Origin: an uncultured Collinsella sp.
GTDB lineage: Bacteria; Actinomycetota; Coriobacteriia; Coriobacteriales; Coriobacteriaceae
Assembly: GCA_900759045.1 (NCBI GenBank)
Contig: CAAETU010000048.1
Span: 20,399-84,398, forward strand
Direction of reading: 5' to 3'
DNA length: 64,000 nucleotides
Shown here piece after piece: positions 8,052-16,398 of this stretch (position 1 is the first letter of the stretch; each line of letters opens with the position of its first letter). The translations under genes were made by a program, and so were the position numbers. Below the pieces are notes generated by a model. That model saw nothing but the letters and a program-made list of their open reading frames with translations, did no database searches and was not told the origin of the DNA.

Positions 8052-11051
8052 ATGAGCGACATCATGAGGCCGATCCCGTTTTCGCAGCTGATGAACTGGA
8101 TCATCGAGGAGCACAAGACTCAGGGCGCCGTCTTTGGCGTGCGCAAGATGGTCACGACCAACCAGGAGGGCGCGCTTCCCATTTTTGACGAGCGCATCGA
8201 GACTCCGTTTGGCCCGGCCGCCGGTCCCAATACGCAGTTGGCCCAGAACATCGTGGCATCCTACGTGGCTGGTTCCCGCTTCTTTGAGCTCAAGACCGTT
8301 CAGGTTATGGACGGCGAGGAGCTCTCCAAGTGTGTCAACAAGCCCTGCATTGTGGCGCAGGACGAGTGCTACAACTGCGAGTGGTCGACCGAGCTCGAGG
8401 TTCCGCAGGCTTTTGCCGAGTACGTGAAGGCATGGTTTGCCTGCCACCTGATCGCTCGCGAGTACGGCCTGGGCAGCCCGGACGGCTTTGTCTTCAACAT
8501 GTCCGTGGGTTATGACCTGGAGGGCATCAAGAGCCCCAAGGTCGACGCCTACATCGAGGGCATGAAGGACGCCAGCGGCTCCGACGTCTGGAACGAGTGC
8601 CGCGCATGGGCGCTCGCTAACCTGGACAAGTTTGAGCATGTCGACGCCGCATTTGTCGAGTCCATCCCGGCACGCGTGTCCAACTCCATCACCGAGTCTA
8701 CCCTGCACGGCTGCCCGCCGGCGGAGATCGAGCGCATCGCGACCTATCTGATCACCGAGAAGGGCCTCAACACCTACATCAAGTGCAACCCCACGCTGCT
8801 GGGCTATGAGTTTGCCCGCCAGCGCCTCGACGAGCTGGGCTTTGACTACATCGTCTTCGACGATACGCACTTCCGCGAGGACCTGCAGTGGGCCGATGCC
8901 GTGCCCATGTTCGAGCGCCTGATTGCCCTGTGCGCCGAGCGCGGCCTGGAGTTTGGCGTCAAGCTGACCAACACGTTCCCCGTCGACGTGACGAGAAACG
9001 AGCTGCCCTCCACCGAGATGTACATGTCCGGCCGTTCGCTGTTCTCGCTGACTATCGAGGCTGCCCGCCACATTACCGAGCAGTTCGATGGCAAACTGCG
9101 CATCAGCTACTCCGGCGGCGCCACGGTCTACAACATCCGTGCCCTGTACGATGCCGGCATTTGGCCCGTCACCCTGGCGACCGACGTGCTCAAGCCCGGT
9201 GGCTACGAGCGCTTTAGCCAGATGACTGGCGAGTTCACCGATCTGGACGGCAAGCCGTTCGCGGGCGTCTCGCTCGAGGCCGTGACCGCGATTCAGACCG
9301 ACTCGCTCACCAACCCGCTCTACAAGAAGCCGTTGCGCCCGCTGCCCGATCGCAAGGTCGCCGGCAAGAGCCCGCTTTCCGACTGTTTTACCACGCCGTG
9401 CCGCACGAGCTGCCCCATCCAGCAGGATATTCCCGCCTACCTGGCGGCTGTTGACGAGGGCCGCTTCGAGGACGCCCTCAACATCATCGTCGAGCGCAAC
9501 GCCCTGCCGTTCATTACCGGCACCATCTGCCCGCATCCCTGCGGCCGTGCCTGCGAGCGTGCGTTCTACGAGCCCGAGGGCGCCCAGATCTGCGCCAGCA
9601 AGCTCAAGGCCGCCCGCGAGGCCATGACCGCCGTGCTGCCCAAGCTGCGCACCCAGGCCATCGCCAACGACGGCGAGCGCAACGTTGCCGTTATCGGCGG
9701 CGGCCCGGCCGGCCTGGCGACGGCGTTCTTCCTGACGCGCGCCGGCGTGCCTGTCACTATCTTTGAGGCCCGCGATTCGCTCGGCGGCGTGGTCCGTCAT
9801 GTGATCCCCGAGTTCCGTATCGCCAGCGACGATATCTCCCACGATGCAGAGCTCTGCCTGGCCTTTGGTGCCAAGGTACAACTCAATGCTCGCGTGAAGT
9901 CCATCGATGAGCTCAAGGCCCAGGGCTTTACCGACGTGGTCGTGGCCACCGGTGCCTGGATGCCCGGCTCTGCGGGCCTGGGAGAGGGTGCCGAGCTCGA
10001 CGTGCTGGAGTTCCTCGAGGCCGCCAAGAAGGGCGAGAAGCTCGAGCTGGGCGAGGACGTCGTCGTCATTGGCGCCGGCAACACCGCCATGGATGCGGCC
10101 CGCGTGGCCAAGCGCCTGGCTGGTGTGAAGAACGTGCGCCTGGTGTATCGCCGCACCAAGAAGCAGATGCCCGCCGACGAGGAAGAGCTCGATCTTGCTC
10201 TTGCCGATGGCGTTGAGTTCTGCGAGCTGCTGGCGCCCAAGGCACTTAACGGCGCCGTGCTGACCTGCGATGTTATGGAGCTTGGCGAGCCAGATGCAAG
10301 CGGCCGTCGCAGCCCTGTCGCCACGGGCGAGACCGTTGAGCTTCCCGCCACCACGGTGATCTGCGCCGTGGGCGAGGGCATCGATGCCAGCCTGTACGAC
10401 GCCGCGGGCGTTGAGCACGACCGTCGCGGCCGCCTTGCCGCCACCTCCACCGGCGTCGAGGGCGTCTGGGCTGCGGGCGACTGCCGTCGCGGTCCTGCCA
10501 CCGTGGTCGAGGCTATTGCCGACGCCGCCGAGGTCGCCCGTGCCATCGCCGGCGTGGACTTTAACAAGTACGCCGATTGCAACGAGCAGGCTGGCCGCGA
10601 GGGCACCTGCTACGAGCGCAAGGGGTCGCTGTGCCGCGACAAGCGCAACTGCACCAAGACCCGCTGCCTGGGCTGCGGCTCGGTGTGCGAGGTCTGCTGC
10701 GACGTGTGCCCCAACCGCGCCAACGTGGCCATTAAGGTGCCGGGCCTGGCCAAGCATCAGGTCGTCCACGTCGACGGTATGTGCAACGAGTGCGGCAACT
10801 GCGCCGTGTTCTGCCCCTACCAGGAGGGCCGTCCCTACAAGGACAAGCTCACCCTGTTCTGGAGCGAGGAGGACATGGAGAACTCCGAGAACGAGGGCTT
10901 CCTGGCCGTGGACGAGGACCACTTTAAGGTCCGCGTCGCCGGCACGGTCCGCACCGTCTCGGTCGATGCCGTCAACACCGGTCTGCCCGAGGCCGTCCGC
11001 CTGACCATCAGGGCCGTGCGCGACAACTATTCGTACCTTCTTAAGAAATAG
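8052..11051 (+). CDS. ygfK: YgfK: FeS-flavoprotein of the purine cluster (annotated elsewhere as putative selenate reductase subunit)
   Basis: 999 aa, close to the about 1030 aa of E. coli YgfK. Residues 1-430 resemble the TIM-barrel FMN part of dihydroorotate/dihydropyrimidine dehydrogenases. About 440-500 is a Cys-rich domain (CFTTPCRTSCPIQQ, then CPHPCGRACERAF) like that of GltD and dihydropyrimidine dehydrogenase. About 549 begins an FAD/NAD(P) fold (GGGPAGLATAFFLTRAG, later GAGNTAMDAA). The C-terminus has ferredoxin motifs (CLGCGSVCEVCCDVCP near 872, CNECGNCAVFCP near 911). This layout fits electron transfer between NAD(P)H, FeS centres and a flavin-bound ring substrate. GAGGAA precedes the ATG. 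The selenate name is historical; in this context it is better read as a reductase or electron partner of XdhD. Confidence 0.92.
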   Translation: MSDIMRPIPFSQLMNWIIEEHKTQGAVFGVRKMVTTNQEGALPIFDERIETPFGPAAGPNTQLAQNIVASYVAGSRFFELKTVQVMDGEELSKCVNKPCIVAQDECYNCEWSTELEVPQAFAEYVKAWFACHLIAREYGLGSPDGFVFNMSVGYDLEGIKSPKVDAYIEGMKDASGSDVWNECRAWALANLDKFEHVDAAFVESIPARVSNSITESTLHGCPPAEIERIATYLITEKGLNTYIKCNPTLLGYEFARQRLDELGFDYIVFDDTHFREDLQWADAVPMFERLIALCAERGLEFGVKLTNTFPVDVTRNELPSTEMYMSGRSLFSLTIEAARHITEQFDGKLRISYSGGATVYNIRALYDAGIWPVTLATDVLKPGGYERFSQMTGEFTDLDGKPFAGVSLEAVTAIQTDSLTNPLYKKPLRPLPDRKVAGKSPLSDCFTTPCRTSCPIQQDIPAYLAAVDEGRFEDALNIIVERNALPFITGTICPHPCGRACERAFYEPEGAQICASKLKAAREAMTAVLPKLRTQAIANDGERNVAVIGGGPAGLATAFFLTRAGVPVTIFEARDSLGGVVRHVIPEFRIASDDISHDAELCLAFGAKVQLNARVKSIDELKAQGFTDVVVATGAWMPGSAGLGEGAELDVLEFLEAAKKGEKLELGEDVVVIGAGNTAMDAARVAKRLAGVKNVRLVYRRTKKQMPADEEELDLALADGVEFCELLAPKALNGAVLTCDVMELGEPDASGRRSPVATGETVELPATTVICAVGEGIDASLYDAAGVEHDRRGRLAATSTGVEGVWAAGDCRRGPATVVEAIADAAEVARAIAGVDFNKYADCNEQAGREGTCYERKGSLCRDKRNCTKTRCLGCGSVCEVCCDVCPNRANVAIKVPGLAKHQVVHVDGMCNECGNCAVFCPYQEGRPYKDKLTLFWSEEDMENSENEGFLAVDEDHFKVRVAGTVRTVSVDAVNTGLPEAVRLTIRAVRDNYSYLLKK

Positions 11052-11062
11052 GCGAGTCTCTT

Positions 11063-11542
11063 ATGGCCAAATCCATTCAACATCACGTGGCCTACGTTGC
11101 CTGCGGAAGCGGCTGTGCTTCCGCAGGCGGCGACGCCCGCTGCAGCGAAGGCTGCATTGGCTGTGGCGCCTGCGTTACGGCCTGCCCCCACGGTGCCATC
11201 GCGCTGGTCGACGGCGTCGCCCGCGTGGACCGCTCCAAGTGCACGGGCTGTGGCCTGTGCGGCATGGCGTGCCCGCAGCGCGTGATTGCCTTCGTTCCCG
11301 GCTACCAGAACATCCTGGTGCGCTGCAACAACACCGATAAGGGCGCCATTGCGCGCAAGATCTGCGACACCAGCTGCATCGGTTGCGGCATGTGCGCCAA
11401 AAAGTGCCCTGCCGGCGCTATCCGCATCGAGGACAACTGCGCCCATATCGACGGCACGGACTGCCTGTCGTGCGGCATGTGCGCCGTCGTCTGCCCGCAT
11501 GGCGCCATCCACGACCGCACCGGTATCGCCGCCGGCGTGTAG
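11063..11542 (+). CDS. Poly-[4Fe-4S] ferredoxin-like protein
   Basis: 159 aa almost made of ferredoxin motifs: CIGCGACVTACPHGAI, CTGCGLCGMACPQRVI, CIGCGMCAKKCPAGAI and CLSCGMCAVVCPHGAI. These predict four [4Fe-4S] clusters, as in RnfB C-terminal regions and electron-transfer subunits. The N-terminus (HHVAYVACGSGCAS) adds further Cys residues. It starts 11 nt after ygfK and ends 12 nt before xdhD, so the three are very likely co-translated. It probably wires XdhD to YgfK or to a cellular ferredoxin pool. No membrane span is seen. Confidence 0.88.
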   Translation: MAKSIQHHVAYVACGSGCASAGGDARCSEGCIGCGACVTACPHGAIALVDGVARVDRSKCTGCGLCGMACPQRVIAFVPGYQNILVRCNNTDKGAIARKICDTSCIGCGMCAKKCPAGAIRIEDNCAHIDGTDCLSCGMCAVVCPHGAIHDRTGIAAGV

Positions 11543-11554
11543 AAGGGAATCACC

Positions 11555-14332
11555 ATGGCACAGGAATTCACTTTTACCGTTAACGGCGTCGAGCACACGA
11601 CGACCCAAAACAAACCGCTGCTGCGCTATCTGCGCGACGACCTGCACATTCACTCCGCCAAGGACGGCTGCTCCGAGGGCGCCTGCGGCACCTGCACCAT
11701 CCATGTGGACGGTGCGGCCGTCAAGGCGTGCGTGCTGACCACCGCCCTTGCCGCCGGCCGCGACATCGTGACTGTCGAGGGCCTGCCCGAGAACGTGCGC
11801 GAGGCGTTTGTGTACGCCTTTGGCGCCGTGGGCGCCGTGCAGTGCGGCTTTTGTATCCCCGGTATGGTCATGGCGGGTGCAGCGCTCATCGCCGAGGATC
11901 CCGAGCCTACCGAGGAGCAGATCAAGTACGCCATCCGCGGCAATGTTTGCCGCTGCACCGGCTACAAAAAGATTATCGAGGGCATTGCGCTGGCCGCTGC
12001 GGTGCTCCGCGGCGAAAAGCAGATCGACGAGGATCTGGAGCGCGGCGACGACTACGGCGTGGGCAAGCGCGCCTTCCGTATTGACGTGCGCAAGAAGGTG
12101 CTCGGCGAGGGCAAGTACCCCGACGACATCGACGAGATCGACCAGCCGGGCCTGACCTACGCCAGCGCCGTGCGCTCCAAGTATCCGCGTGCCCGCGTGC
12201 TCTCCATCGATACCTCCAAGGCCGAGGCCCTACCCGGTGTGGTTGGCATCCTGCGCGCCGAGGACGTGCCGGTCAACCAGGTCGGCCACCTTATCCAGGA
12301 CTGGGACGTCATGATCGCCCAGGGCGACATCACCCGCTGCGTGGGCGATGCCATCGTGCTGGTGGTTGCCGAGGACGAGGCGACGCTCGAGAAGGCCAAG
12401 AAGCTCGTAAAGATTGATTACGAGCCGCTGGAGCCCGTGCGCAACATCGCCGAGGCCAGGTCTGCCGACGCCCCGCGCCTGCACGACAGCTTCTTTGCCT
12501 TTGGCAACACGGTGGAGCTCAAGGACAACGTGTGTCAGAGCCGTCACGTGACGCGCGGCGACGCCGCCAAGGCGCTGGCAGAGAGCGCGTTTACCGTGAC
12601 GCAGCGCTTTACCACGCCCTTTACCGAGCATGCCTTCTTGGAGCCCGAGTGCGCCGTTGCCTTCCCGTACAAGAACGGCGTCAAGGTGCAGTCGACCGAC
12701 CAGGGTGCCTACGACACGCGCAAAGAGTGTGCCCATATGTTTGGCTGGGATAGCGAACCCGAGCGCGTGGTCGTCGAGACCATGCTCGTGGGCAGCGGCT
12801 TTGGCGGTAAGGAGGACGTTTCGATCCAGCACCTGGCCGCGCTTGCTGCCTATAAGTTCCAGCGTCCTGTGAAGTGCAAGCTCACGCGTGCCGAGTCGCT
12901 CGCGTTCCATCCCAAGCGTCATGCCATGGACGGTACCTTTACGCTGGGTTGCGACGCCGAGGGCAACTTTACCGGCCTGGATTGCGAGATCAACTTTGAC
13001 ACCGGCGCCTACGCGTCGCTGTGCGGCCCGGTGCTCGAGCGCGCTTGCACGCATGCTGTCGGCCCCTACAAGTACCAGAACACCGACATTCGCGGTTATG
13101 GCTACTACACCAACAACCCGCCCGCCGGCGCGTACCGTGGCTTTGGCGTCTGCCAGTCCGAGTTTGCGCTCGAGAGCCTAATCGACCTGCTGGCCGAGAA
13201 GGTCGGCCTGGATCCGTGGGAGATTCGCTACCGCAACGCCATCGAGCCGGGCGAGGTTTTGCCCAACGGTCAGATTGCCGACTGCTCCACGGCGCTGAAG
13301 GAGACACTGCTCGAGGTCAAGGATGCCTACTATGCGCATCCCGGACACGCCGGCATTGCCTGCGCCATGAAGAACGCCGGCGTGGGCGTGGGCCTGCCCG
13401 ATGCCGGCCGCTGCAAGATTCGCATCGAGAACGGCGCGGCCGTGGTCTATGCCGCCACGTCCGACATTGGCCAGGGCTGTAACACCGTCTTTTTGCAAGA
13501 CGTTGCCGAGGCATGCGGCCTGCCGCTTCGCTGCATCGCCAACGGCGAGTGCTCCACCGAGAACGCTCCCGACTCCGGCACCACGTCTGGCTCGCGTCAG
13601 ACGGTCGTGACCGGCGAGGCCGTGCGCGGTGCCGCCTTCCTGCTGCGCGATGCCATGCTTGATATCGAGGCCGGCAAGTCTGCGCCCGCCGCTCCCGTGA
13701 GTGCGCATGGCGACGGCGTCAAGATCGAGTATGACGACGGCCGCGCCTATCAGCTGCACACGCAGGAACTCGTCGCCGGCCAGGGTATGCACCCTCAGGA
13801 TCCCGCGGCCGCCATCAAGGCGCTCGAGGGATGCGAGTTTGGCTACGTGTACCTGGAGCCGACCGACAAACTGGGCGCCGACGTTCCCAATCCCAAGAGC
13901 CACATCTGCTACGGCTTTGCCACGCATGTGGTCATTCTGGATGATGACGGTCGCGTGAGCGAGGTCTATGCCGCGCACGATTCCGGCAAGGTGGTCAACC
14001 CCATCTCCATCCAGGGTCAGATCGAAGGCGGTGTGCTCATGGGTATGGGCTATGCGCTTACCGAGGACTGGCCGCTCAAGGACTGCGTACCCCAGGCAAG
14101 GTACGGTACGCTCGGGCTGTTCCGTGCGCCCGAGATTCCGAATATCCACGCCATCTACGTGGAGAAGGACGAGCTGTTGCCCGTGGCATACGGCGGCAAG
14201 GGCATCGGTGAGATCGCAACGATTCCCACGGCGCCCGCCGTACAGAACGCCTATCGCGCATTCGACGGCAAGCTGCGTCCGGATCTGCCCATGGTGGATA
14301 CGCCGTACAGCCGCGTTCGCAACCGCGGGTAG
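11555..14332 (+). CDS. xdhD: XdhD-type molybdenum hydroxylase (fused 2Fe-2S and molybdopterin domains)
   Basis: 925 aa. Cys39, 44, 47 and 59 (CSEGACGTC) and Cys97, 100, 132 and 134 (QCGFC, RGNVCRC) bind the two [2Fe-2S] clusters. From about residue 165 the hammerhead and molybdopterin domains follow, with GSGFGGKEDVS, GAYRGFGVCQ near 524 and GGKGIGEIATIP near 882; the Glu of GIGE matches the catalytic glutamate of xanthine dehydrogenases. There is no FAD domain and no separate FAD subunit in the window, so electrons must leave by another partner, probably the adjoining ferredoxin and YgfK. E. coli XdhD has the same fused form. With yqeB and yqeC in the other cluster half, it is a candidate selenium-dependent hydroxylase (labile Se ligand, not selenocysteine). 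Confidence 0.92.
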   Translation: MAQEFTFTVNGVEHTTTQNKPLLRYLRDDLHIHSAKDGCSEGACGTCTIHVDGAAVKACVLTTALAAGRDIVTVEGLPENVREAFVYAFGAVGAVQCGFCIPGMVMAGAALIAEDPEPTEEQIKYAIRGNVCRCTGYKKIIEGIALAAAVLRGEKQIDEDLERGDDYGVGKRAFRIDVRKKVLGEGKYPDDIDEIDQPGLTYASAVRSKYPRARVLSIDTSKAEALPGVVGILRAEDVPVNQVGHLIQDWDVMIAQGDITRCVGDAIVLVVAEDEATLEKAKKLVKIDYEPLEPVRNIAEARSADAPRLHDSFFAFGNTVELKDNVCQSRHVTRGDAAKALAESAFTVTQRFTTPFTEHAFLEPECAVAFPYKNGVKVQSTDQGAYDTRKECAHMFGWDSEPERVVVETMLVGSGFGGKEDVSIQHLAALAAYKFQRPVKCKLTRAESLAFHPKRHAMDGTFTLGCDAEGNFTGLDCEINFDTGAYASLCGPVLERACTHAVGPYKYQNTDIRGYGYYTNNPPAGAYRGFGVCQSEFALESLIDLLAEKVGLDPWEIRYRNAIEPGEVLPNGQIADCSTALKETLLEVKDAYYAHPGHAGIACAMKNAGVGVGLPDAGRCKIRIENGAAVVYAATSDIGQGCNTVFLQDVAEACGLPLRCIANGECSTENAPDSGTTSGSRQTVVTGEAVRGAAFLLRDAMLDIEAGKSAPAAPVSAHGDGVKIEYDDGRAYQLHTQELVAGQGMHPQDPAAAIKALEGCEFGYVYLEPTDKLGADVPNPKSHICYGFATHVVILDDDGRVSEVYAAHDSGKVVNPISIQGQIEGGVLMGMGYALTEDWPLKDCVPQARYGTLGLFRAPEIPNIHAIYVEKDELLPVAYGGKGIGEIATIPTAPAVQNAYRAFDGKLRPDLPMVDTPYSRVRNRG

Positions 14333-14401
14333 GGTGGGGTGCGGACGACCATTGCTGATGGGCTGTTCGCGCTCAACATCAACTGTATATGCTGCGCCTT
14401 T

Positions 14402-14433
14402 GGCCCCAGCTCCATCGCGAGTCGGGGCCTTTT
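14402..14433 (+). terminator. Intrinsic terminator after xdhD
   Basis: The stem GGCCCC/GGGGCC at 14402-14407 and 14424-14429, extended by inner pairs, is followed by TTTTGTTT. It ends the permease-xdhD transcript 70 nt past the stop codon. Confidence 0.8.
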
Positions 14434-14441
14434 GTTTGGAG

Positions 14442-14765
14442 CGGAGGCCGCGTCTCGGAATCCAGTCTCGGAACGGGACGCACTTTCCGGATCGGTCCTC
14501 AACCGGAAGCTGCGTCCCGGAATCATGCCTCAGAGTGGGATGCGCTTTCCGCTAACCGCTCACTTGGAAAGTGCATCCCAGTTTGAGCGTTTATTCCGGG
14601 ATGCGGTTTCCCCTGAAGGACTCAACCGGAAAGCACGACCCGTTCCGAGACCTGATTCCGGGACACGCTTTCCGCTAGGCCCGCCATCCGGAAAGTGCGT
14701 CCCGTTTTGAGCGTCCAGAATGGGACGCGCTTTCCGTTGGCGTGGCCGTTGGGAAAACGCGGCCC
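14442..14765. repeat. Palindrome array A: five 48-bp units plus a partial unit, period 61-62 bp
   Basis: Units start at 14442, 14504, 14565, 14627 and 14689, with a degenerate half near 14750. Each 48-nt unit reads roughly CGGAAAGTGCGTCCCG, about 16 variable nt, then GGGACGCGCTTTCCG, so it folds back on itself. Units are separated by 13-14 nt of unrelated sequence. Half-sites therefore alternate in orientation about every 31 bp, close to three DNA turns. Arm bases vary between units while unit length does not. The array fills the gap between the convergent xdhD and the 14808-15806 gene; no coding region is supported inside. Confidence 0.9.
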
Positions 14766-14807
14766 AGATAGGGGGGTGCGATCCGGCGATGCGCGGCCTA
14801 GCAGCTC

Positions 14808-15806
14808 CTACAGCTCCACTTCATTGAGCCATGTCGGCAGCGCGGTCTGCCGGATGCCTGCCGTCTGCAGCTTTTTGGCGAGCATTCCTTCCGAGCGGAC
14901 CTCGTTCATGGTAAAGCGCAGCAGAGGGTGGCCGTAGAGCGATAGGTGCGCCTCGCGCTGTCGTTCGGCAACGAGCGCCTCGGCGGTGGTGCGTCCGGCC
15001 AGCATGGTCTGGTCGGTATATTTGATGAGCCCGTCGAGCTCGCCCAGCGTGAGTTCCCGCGCCTGGCGCTCCCAGGCAAAGTCCGTTCGTATGGGCTTGG
15101 CCGAATCGAAGGGGTCCGTCAGCTCGTATTGAAGCCAGTCGGGCGCAAAGCCCGTCTCGATCATGACGGCTCGGGCGACCGATTCCCCGCCGCTCTCGGC
15201 GCGGGCGTCGGCATATCGAAGCGTGGTGAGAGCCGTACGAATCGCGCGACCATTGCGGGCGGTCGCTCGTTGCTCGACGGCCTCCATCAACTGCTCTCGC
15301 GTAAGGCCGAGCTTTGAGATCGCCGAATCGGCAATGGGCATGCCGTCGGCAAAACCAGTTTGCAGCAGGCAATCGGTGGCCGTTTTGATGGGCGGCGTTA
15401 CCGATATGCCGGCTCTGCGTATTGCTCCGGCCGGCTCAATCTGGTGTCGCTGAATATGTGCGCCCGGACGAGCCGACGGCTTTGTCGAGCTGCAAACATG
15501 CACGACGTTCAGGTGTCGCCACGAGACCTCGAGCCCCAGCAGGCAAGCTGCCGAAAACGAGCAGAACGTCCAATCGGGGTGGATGATCGCAAGGGCGCGG
15601 ATAATCTCGCAATGGCGTTGCGCTCGGTTGAGTTCATCCCAGCGCGTTTTTCGCGCAAACAACCCCGGCATGGGCGAGACAACCGTGCCGCCGGTGCGCC
15701 GAAGGAGCGCTTTTCGGATCGCCGTGCTCGGGGGAATCAGACAGCGCCCCTCTTGTTCGGCTTGGTTCAACAGCTGGTCGATGAGTTGGTCATTGCAATG
15801 GGTCAT
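14808..15806 (-). CDS. AbiEi-type wHTH protein with PD-(D/E)XK/Vsr-like nuclease C-terminus
   Basis: 332 aa. The N-terminal part (about 1-110) resembles the winged-helix AbiEi antitoxin-like region common in actinobacterial proteins. The C-terminal part (about 200-330) has the order Glu209, Asp242 (RTDFAW), Glu256/Asp258 (GELDGLIKY) and Lys262, which fits a DUF559/Vsr-like restriction-endonuclease fold. AAAAGGAGG lies about 11 nt before the ATG. It is a single gene between palindrome arrays A and B and transcribed against the purine cluster. A DNA-acting or defence role is likely; no separate AbiEii-type toxin gene is visible beside it. Identification rests on motif order only. Confidence 0.6.
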   Translation of the reverse strand: MTHCNDQLIDQLLNQAEQEGRCLIPPSTAIRKALLRRTGGTVVSPMPGLFARKTRWDELNRAQRHCEIIRALAIIHPDWTFCSFSAACLLGLEVSWRHLNVVHVCSSTKPSARPGAHIQRHQIEPAGAIRRAGISVTPPIKTATDCLLQTGFADGMPIADSAISKLGLTREQLMEAVEQRATARNGRAIRTALTTLRYADARAESGGESVARAVMIETGFAPDWLQYELTDPFDSAKPIRTDFAWERQARELTLGELDGLIKYTDQTMLAGRTTAEALVAERQREAHLSLYGHPLLRFTMNEVRSEGMLAKKLQTAGIRQTALPTWLNEVEL

Positions 15807-16102
15807 GAGCTACCGCCTCCTTTTGGGTAGCAAAAACGTATCAGCTGGAACTTGCCGCTCAGCTGGCCAAAAGCTGACCAAAATCTAACCATGCAGGTAG
15901 ATGACCTGCTTTTGGCGACATATTTCTTGTTTGAATCGGTGGGCGGTAATCGGCGACCGTGAACGGTAGCTGGATATGAAGTCTTGGTAAGTTTCAGGAC
16001 GTGTACTTTTCCGAAAAAGAGCAATCTATCTGCTGTTTTGTGTTTCTGGACCGCATATTTGAAGGCATGTGATAAGGGCGGCGGACTGTCGCCTTGTATC
16101 TG

Positions 16103-16273
16103 CGGAAACTGTGTCCCGGAATGAGCGCTCGGAATGGGATGCATTTTCCGGTAGAAGCTTCAGCGGAAACCGCATCCCAGAATTCAGGATCAGAGCGGGA
16201 AGCGCTTTCCGGATGGCATGCTTGGCGGAAACTACGTCCCAGTTTTTGGCTCCAGAACGGGATACATTTTCCG
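16103..16273. repeat. Palindrome array B: three 48-bp units, period 61-62 bp
   Basis: Units occupy 16103-16150, 16164-16211 and 16226-16273 and match array A in arms, length and spacing (for example CGGAAACTGTGTCCCGG against GGGATGCATTTTCCG). They lie in the 592-nt gap between two divergent genes. The rest of that gap (15807-16102) shows no gene; it should hold the promoter of the minus-strand gene. Confidence 0.9.
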
Positions 16274-16327
16274 GAACGGTCCACGTGCGGTGGTATACCG
16301 CCCCTTTTGCGTGCGTCGCTTGTCGAA

Positions 16328-16383
16328 TTACGTTATAGCTAGCTATATTATAGGACGGTATAATATAGCTAGCTATAACGTAA
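16328..16383. promoter_or_regulatory. Perfect 25-bp inverted repeat directly before the ATPase gene
   Basis: Arms 16328-16352 and 16359-16383 are exact inverted copies around the 6-nt centre GGACGG. Each arm contains the self-complementary TATAGCTAGCTATA and reaches into the ribosome site AAAGGAAGG (from 16382). TTGTCG (16320) with TATATT (16344) could be the promoter, and TATAAT occurs at 16359. The AT-rich arms contrast with GC-rich surroundings. It could be an operator for an autoregulating DNA-binding protein, or an RNA hairpin controlling translation. Confidence 0.85.
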
Positions 16384-16398
16384 AGGAAGGATGGCCCT

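Noticed and set aside
7899..10922. A 1007-codon open frame on the minus strand
   Set aside because: It is the mirror of ygfK in GC-rich DNA, with no family features, low-complexity His/Gly/Ala content and no ribosome site.
8052..11051. Selenate reductase
   Set aside because: The label comes from older annotation; no molybdenum domain is present and the context is purine breakdown.
11555..14332. Selenocysteine in XdhD
   Set aside because: The frame has no internal TGA. Any selenium would be the labile ligand suggested by YqeB and YqeC.
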